53,110 bases of DNA, taken from UBA7236 sp036734545 (GTDB lineage: Bacteria; Bacteroidota; Bacteroidia; Chitinophagales; BACL12). The stretch spans positions 1 through 53,110 of the forward strand of contig DAIMYJ010000008.1 in NCBI GenBank assembly GCA_036734545.1, in the 5' to 3' direction. Position 1 is the first letter of the stretch, and the number at the start of each line of letters is the position of its first letter. The notes below the pieces were generated by a model that ran no database searches, was not told the origin of the DNA, and saw only the letters and a list, made by a program, of their open reading frames with translations. Positions 49,940 through 53,110 of the stretch are shown piece after piece. The translations under genes and the position numbers were made by a program.

Positions 49940-52825
49940 TCAAGAAGCATACGCTTCCGTCGGCGGACACGTACAGATCAAATTTCTGTCTCCAACAGTA
50001 TTGTTGATGCGCGCAACAGAGGGCCAGAATTTGCGGTCGCGGATGTAGTCGGCGGGGAAGGCCGCGGCATCGCGTGAGTAGCCGTGATTCCAGTTCTCGC
50101 TGAGCACCTCGCGGATGGTATGCGGCGCGTTCTTCAGCACATTGTCCTGTTTATCCGCAGTACCGTTCACGATCGCTTCTATCTCCGCACGGATACCGAG
50201 CATCGCCTCCACAAAACGATCGAGCTCCTCACGGCTTTCGCTTTCGGTAGGCTCTATCATCAGCGTGCCGGCAACGGGGAACGATACCGTGGGTGCGTGG
50301 AAACCGTAATCCATCAGTCGCTTCGCCACATCTTCCACTTCCAGGCCTATCGTGTGCTTCCACTTGCGGAAGTCGATGATGAACTCGTGGGCCACACGGC
50401 CGCTCTTGCCTACATACAGAATATCGTAACTGCTCTCGAGCTTGCTCTTCAGATAGTTAGCATTCAGGATGGCATATTTCGTGGCATCGGTGCATCCCTC
50501 GGCACCCAGCATCTTGATATACGCGTAGCTGATCAGCAATATACTGGCGCTGCCGAACGGTGCGGCATTGATCGCCTTGATGGCATGCGTGCCGCCGGTC
50601 CTGAACAGCGGATGGCCGGGCAGGAAGGGCACGAGCTTTTCGTTCACACAGATGGGGCCCATACCGGGACCGCCGCCGCCGTGGGGAATGGCGAAGGTCT
50701 TGTGCAGGTTCAGGTGACACACATCGGCGCCGATCATCGCGGGTGAGGTAAGCCCTACCTGCGCGTTCATATTGGCACCGTCCATATACACCAGTCCGCC
50801 GTGCGCGTGAATGATATTGCAGATGTCGATGATGGTCTCCTCGAACACGCCGTGCGTACTCGGATACGTCACCATCAATGCAGCGAGGTCGTCTTTGTGC
50901 AGTTCTGCCTGCGCATTCAGGTCGGCCATGTCGATGTGGCCCTCGGCATCGCTCTTCACCACGATCACCTCCATACCGGCCATAACGGCGCTGGCGGGGT
51001 TGGTGCCGTGCGCGCTGGCGGGGATGAGCACCTTGTTGCGATGGCTGTTGCCGTGATGCACGTGGTACGCCCTGATCACCATCAACCCGGCATACTCGCC
51101 CTGAGCACCGGAATTCGGCTGCAGGCTGCAACCCGCAAACCGCGTGATCTCACAGAGGTCGCGCTCGAGTTCCTGGATGATATGCAGATACCCCTGCACC
51201 TGATCTTCCGGCACAAAAGGATGCACGGCAGAAAATTCCGGCCAGGTGATGGGCAGCAATTCCGTAGCCGCATTCAGCTTCATGGTGCAGCTGCCCAGCG
51301 GTATCATGGACGTGGTGAGGGAAAGGTCTTTATTCTCGAGGCGCTTGATATAGCGCATCATCTCGCTTTCGCTGTGGAAGGTGTTGAAGATGGGGTGCGA
51401 CAGATAATCCACCGCACGCAACTGCGCGGCCGCGATGGGCGACTGCAGTGCATCAATGGACTTCAGCTGCGGAGCGGCAACACCGGCCGCTTTTGCAAAT
51501 ACGTTCAGGATATCCTGCACATCGCTCAGCTCGGTGGTCTCATCGAGTGTTATCTGCACGTTGCCGTTGGCAGGGTAATAGAAGTTCATGCCCGCCTCCA
51601 GTGCCAGCGCGCGGACCTTCGCGGTGCGGTCGCCGGTGCCGATGTGGAGGGTGTCGAAGAACGCGGCATTGTGCTGGGTGTAGCCCAGCTGCTGCAGGCC
51701 GTCGTTCAGCAACACGGTAAGCCCGTGCACCTTCTCGGCGATACTGCGGATGCCGCCCTGTCCGTGATACACCGCATACATACCGGCCATGATAGCCAGC
51801 AGCGCCTGCGCCGTACAAATATTGGAGGTCGCCTTCTCGCGGCGGATGTGCTGTTCGCGGGTCTGAAGGGCCATGCGCAGCGCGGGACGACCATCGCGGT
51901 CAACACTCACGCCGATGATACGGCCGGGGATATCGCGCTTGAAGGCATCCTTGGTGGCAAAATACGCGGCATGCGGACCGCCAAAGCCCATAGGCACGCC
52001 GAAGCGCTGGGTATTGCCCACGGCACAGTCGGCACCGAGAGATGCAGGAGTTTGCAGCACGGCCAGCGACAGGATATCGGCCGCCAGGATGGAATATACG
52101 TCGTGGGTGTGCAGATGCGCGATGAACGACGAGTAGTCGCACACCTCACCGGTGCCGGCGGGATACTGCATCAGCGCACCGAAATACGTAGCGTCGATAG
52201 CGGCATGGCGGTGATCACCCACCACTACCTCGATACCGAGGGGCTCGGCCTTCGCCTGCACGATCTCAATCGTTTGGGGGAAGCAAAGCTCGCTGACGAA
52301 AAATTTGGGGGACAAGATGTCCTTTTTGTTCTTTAAGTGGAAGAACATGATCATCGCCTCCGCTGCTGCGGTACCTTCGTCGAGCAGGCTGGCATTGGCG
52401 ATCTCGAAGCCCGTCAGATCCGACACCATGGTTTGAAAGTTCAACAGCGCCTCCAGGCGTCCCTGCGCGATCTCGGCCTGATACGGGGTATACTGAGTAT
52501 ACCAGCCCGGGTTCTCGAAGATATTGCGGCGGATAACGCTGGGGGTGATGGTATTGTAATACCCCATCCCGATATAGGTGCGGAACACCTTATTCTGAGC
52601 CGCCAGCCCGCGCAGGTGCTTCAGGTAGTTGTGCTCACTCAGGGGCGCGCTGATCTCCAGCGGCCGGTCCAGGCGGATGTTCGCCGGCACGGTCTGGCTC
52701 ACAAGGCTGTCAACAGAATCAGCACCAATGGCCAACAGCATCTGCTGCACGTCATGCGCATTGGGCCCAATATGGCGCTGGGCAAAGGTTTCGGTGGTGT
52801 TAGTACGAAGTTTCACTGGCAACAT
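49940..52825 (-). CDS. gcvP: glycine dehydrogenase (aminomethyl-transferring), P-protein
   Basis: Decarboxylates glycine on PLP and passes the aminomethyl group to H-protein in the glycine cleavage system. 961 residues, the full single-chain form. N-terminal half (about 1-440) and C-terminal half (about 470-960) are both present. The PLP lysine lies in HLNLHKTFAIPHGGGGPG, near residue 710; IPLGSCTMKLN and SGAQGEYAGL are other family signatures. gcvT and gcvH are not in the window. Has its own promoter; no glycine riboswitch is seen. Confidence 0.97.
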   Translation of the reverse strand: MLPVKLRTNTTETFAQRHIGPNAHDVQQMLLAIGADSVDSLVSQTVPANIRLDRPLEISAPLSEHNYLKHLRGLAAQNKVFRTYIGMGYYNTITPSVIRRNIFENPGWYTQYTPYQAEIAQGRLEALLNFQTMVSDLTGFEIANASLLDEGTAAAEAMIMFFHLKNKKDILSPKFFVSELCFPQTIEIVQAKAEPLGIEVVVGDHRHAAIDATYFGALMQYPAGTGEVCDYSSFIAHLHTHDVYSILAADILSLAVLQTPASLGADCAVGNTQRFGVPMGFGGPHAAYFATKDAFKRDIPGRIIGVSVDRDGRPALRMALQTREQHIRREKATSNICTAQALLAIMAGMYAVYHGQGGIRSIAEKVHGLTVLLNDGLQQLGYTQHNAAFFDTLHIGTGDRTAKVRALALEAGMNFYYPANGNVQITLDETTELSDVQDILNVFAKAAGVAAPQLKSIDALQSPIAAAQLRAVDYLSHPIFNTFHSESEMMRYIKRLENKDLSLTTSMIPLGSCTMKLNAATELLPITWPEFSAVHPFVPEDQVQGYLHIIQELERDLCEITRFAGCSLQPNSGAQGEYAGLMVIRAYHVHHGNSHRNKVLIPASAHGTNPASAVMAGMEVIVVKSDAEGHIDMADLNAQAELHKDDLAALMVTYPSTHGVFEETIIDICNIIHAHGGLVYMDGANMNAQVGLTSPAMIGADVCHLNLHKTFAIPHGGGGPGMGPICVNEKLVPFLPGHPLFRTGGTHAIKAINAAPFGSASILLISYAYIKMLGAEGCTDATKYAILNANYLKSKLESSYDILYVGKSGRVAHEFIIDFRKWKHTIGLEVEDVAKRLMDYGFHAPTVSFPVAGTLMIEPTESESREELDRFVEAMLGIRAEIEAIVNGTADKQDNVLKNAPHTIREVLSENWNHGYSRDAAAFPADYIRDRKFWPSVARINNTVGDRNLICTCPPTEAYAS

Positions 52826-52838
52826 ATCAATTAGGGTG

Positions 52839-52865
52839 CAAAGTTAAGGATATCCAAGTAGACAA
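52839..52865 (-). promoter_or_regulatory. promoter of gcvP
   Basis: Minus strand: TTG (52865-52863), 16-base spacer, TAACTTTG (52846-52839), perfect TAnnTTTG, about 14 bases before ATG 52825. Confidence 0.6.
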
Positions 52866-52908
52866 TTTGAGCGTCCGGTTGGTCATGAACAGCTTGTTAA
52901 CAAGGATT

Positions 52909-53057
52909 GTGTTCGTGTGTTCATGTGTTAGTGTGTTCATGTGTGCATGTGTTCGTGGAATGCAGGTGCGTGGGTTCGTGGGTGTCCGCCGCGGCGGATG
53001 CGCAGGTAAATGCATCCTGGTTCCTGGTTCTTGGTTCATACATCCTGCATTTACCTG
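52909..53057. repeat. repeat element G: six GTGTTCAT-type 8-mers, palindrome and inverted repeat
   Basis: 52909-52956 is six 8-base units (GTGTTCGT, GTGTTCAT, GTGTTAGT, GTGTTCAT, GTGTGCAT, GTGTTCGT), the same word as the right array of element C (read on the other strand). Next come the 14-mer palindrome TCCGCCGCGGCGGA (52985-52998, also at 50-63 and 113-126), and an inverted repeat CAGGTAAATGCA (53003-53014) / TGCATTTACCTG (53046-53057). No gene is visible from 52826 to the window end (53110). Confidence 0.87.
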
Positions 53058-53110
53058 TCAATGCCTGAAATAAGTTGACCGTTTTTTAGGTCAAAAACCA
53101 TAAAAATGAG

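Noticed and set aside
50801..52336. 511-codon open frame on the plus strand
   Set aside because: Lies entirely within gcvP on the opposite strand, which has unmistakable family motifs; the frame shows no recognisable domain.
52826..52900. Glycine riboswitch upstream of gcvP
   Set aside because: The predicted leader is only a few bases long and no conserved riboswitch core is visible.

Overview
The window looks like a scaffold from a draft or metagenome-assembled genome of a Bacteroidota bacterium, probably close to Chitinophagia/Saprospiria, although I cannot fix the order from sequence alone. The evidence is: type IX secretion (T9SS) sorting domains on three large secreted proteins, PorP/SprF and PorD homologues, a TonB-dependent receptor, BamD next to the Rpb6-type RpoZ, an S46 dipeptidyl peptidase, a sphingolipid/sulfonolipid-type alpha-oxoamine synthase, and repeated TAnnTTTG promoter boxes (the Bacteroidota -7 element). 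Two runs of exactly 100 N mark scaffold gaps, one inside a gene and one inside a repeat element. I see no rRNA, tRNA, transposase or CRISPR array.

Layout, left to right. 1-248: a 63-bp tandem repeat. 249-4068 (minus): a secreted propeller/MopE protein, prmC, an inverted-array repeat element, a His-rich lipoprotein. 4179-6627 (plus): accA, a DUF6913 protein and dapA as one operon. 6837-8393 (minus): an Hc1-like histone and an alpha-oxoamine synthase. 8530-15014 (plus, with one minus gene inserted): bamD, rpoZ, coaBC and porD tightly overlapped, then a repeat island and a DUF3179 membrane protein, then recN. 15100-18234 (minus): a giant BNR-propeller T9SS cargo. 18391-27049: a DPP11-like peptidase, a DUF5916 outer-membrane protein, rsmG and an M1 metallopeptidase. 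27100-32748 (plus): dprA, an FG-GAP T9SS cargo, pckA. 32846-38308 (plus): a SUMF1-like protein, a mini CHU_C protein, PorP/SprF, rsmE, DUF4159, two orphan receivers and TspO. 38315-41879 (minus): cupin, TonB receptor, rpe. 42056-47093 (plus): TraB/GumN, a NatAB-type ABC exporter, ElaA, mscL and a DUF3078 protein. 47407-52825 (minus): CoA-transferase, deoxyhypusine-synthase-like protein, gcvP.

Most genes are housekeeping: lipid synthesis, lysine, CoA, ribosome and release-factor methylation, DNA repair and uptake, gluconeogenesis and one-carbon metabolism. A second layer is the cell envelope: T9SS components (PorD, PorP/SprF) with T9SS cargo, and secreted or envelope peptidases that fit protein or peptide scavenging.

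The most unusual signal is not a gene. At least six intergenic islands share one plan: an array of 7-10-bp direct repeats, often with an inverted copy of the array at the far end, and a core holding short palindromes, several with three-base loops. The repeat word differs between families (GTAGTGR; RTGTKCAN; GAAGATTCGAAGG; CGCAGAT) and two or more copies of three of these families lie up to 44 kb apart. Several copies abut or enter stop codons. I treat these as candidate non-autonomous repeat elements of unknown mechanism.
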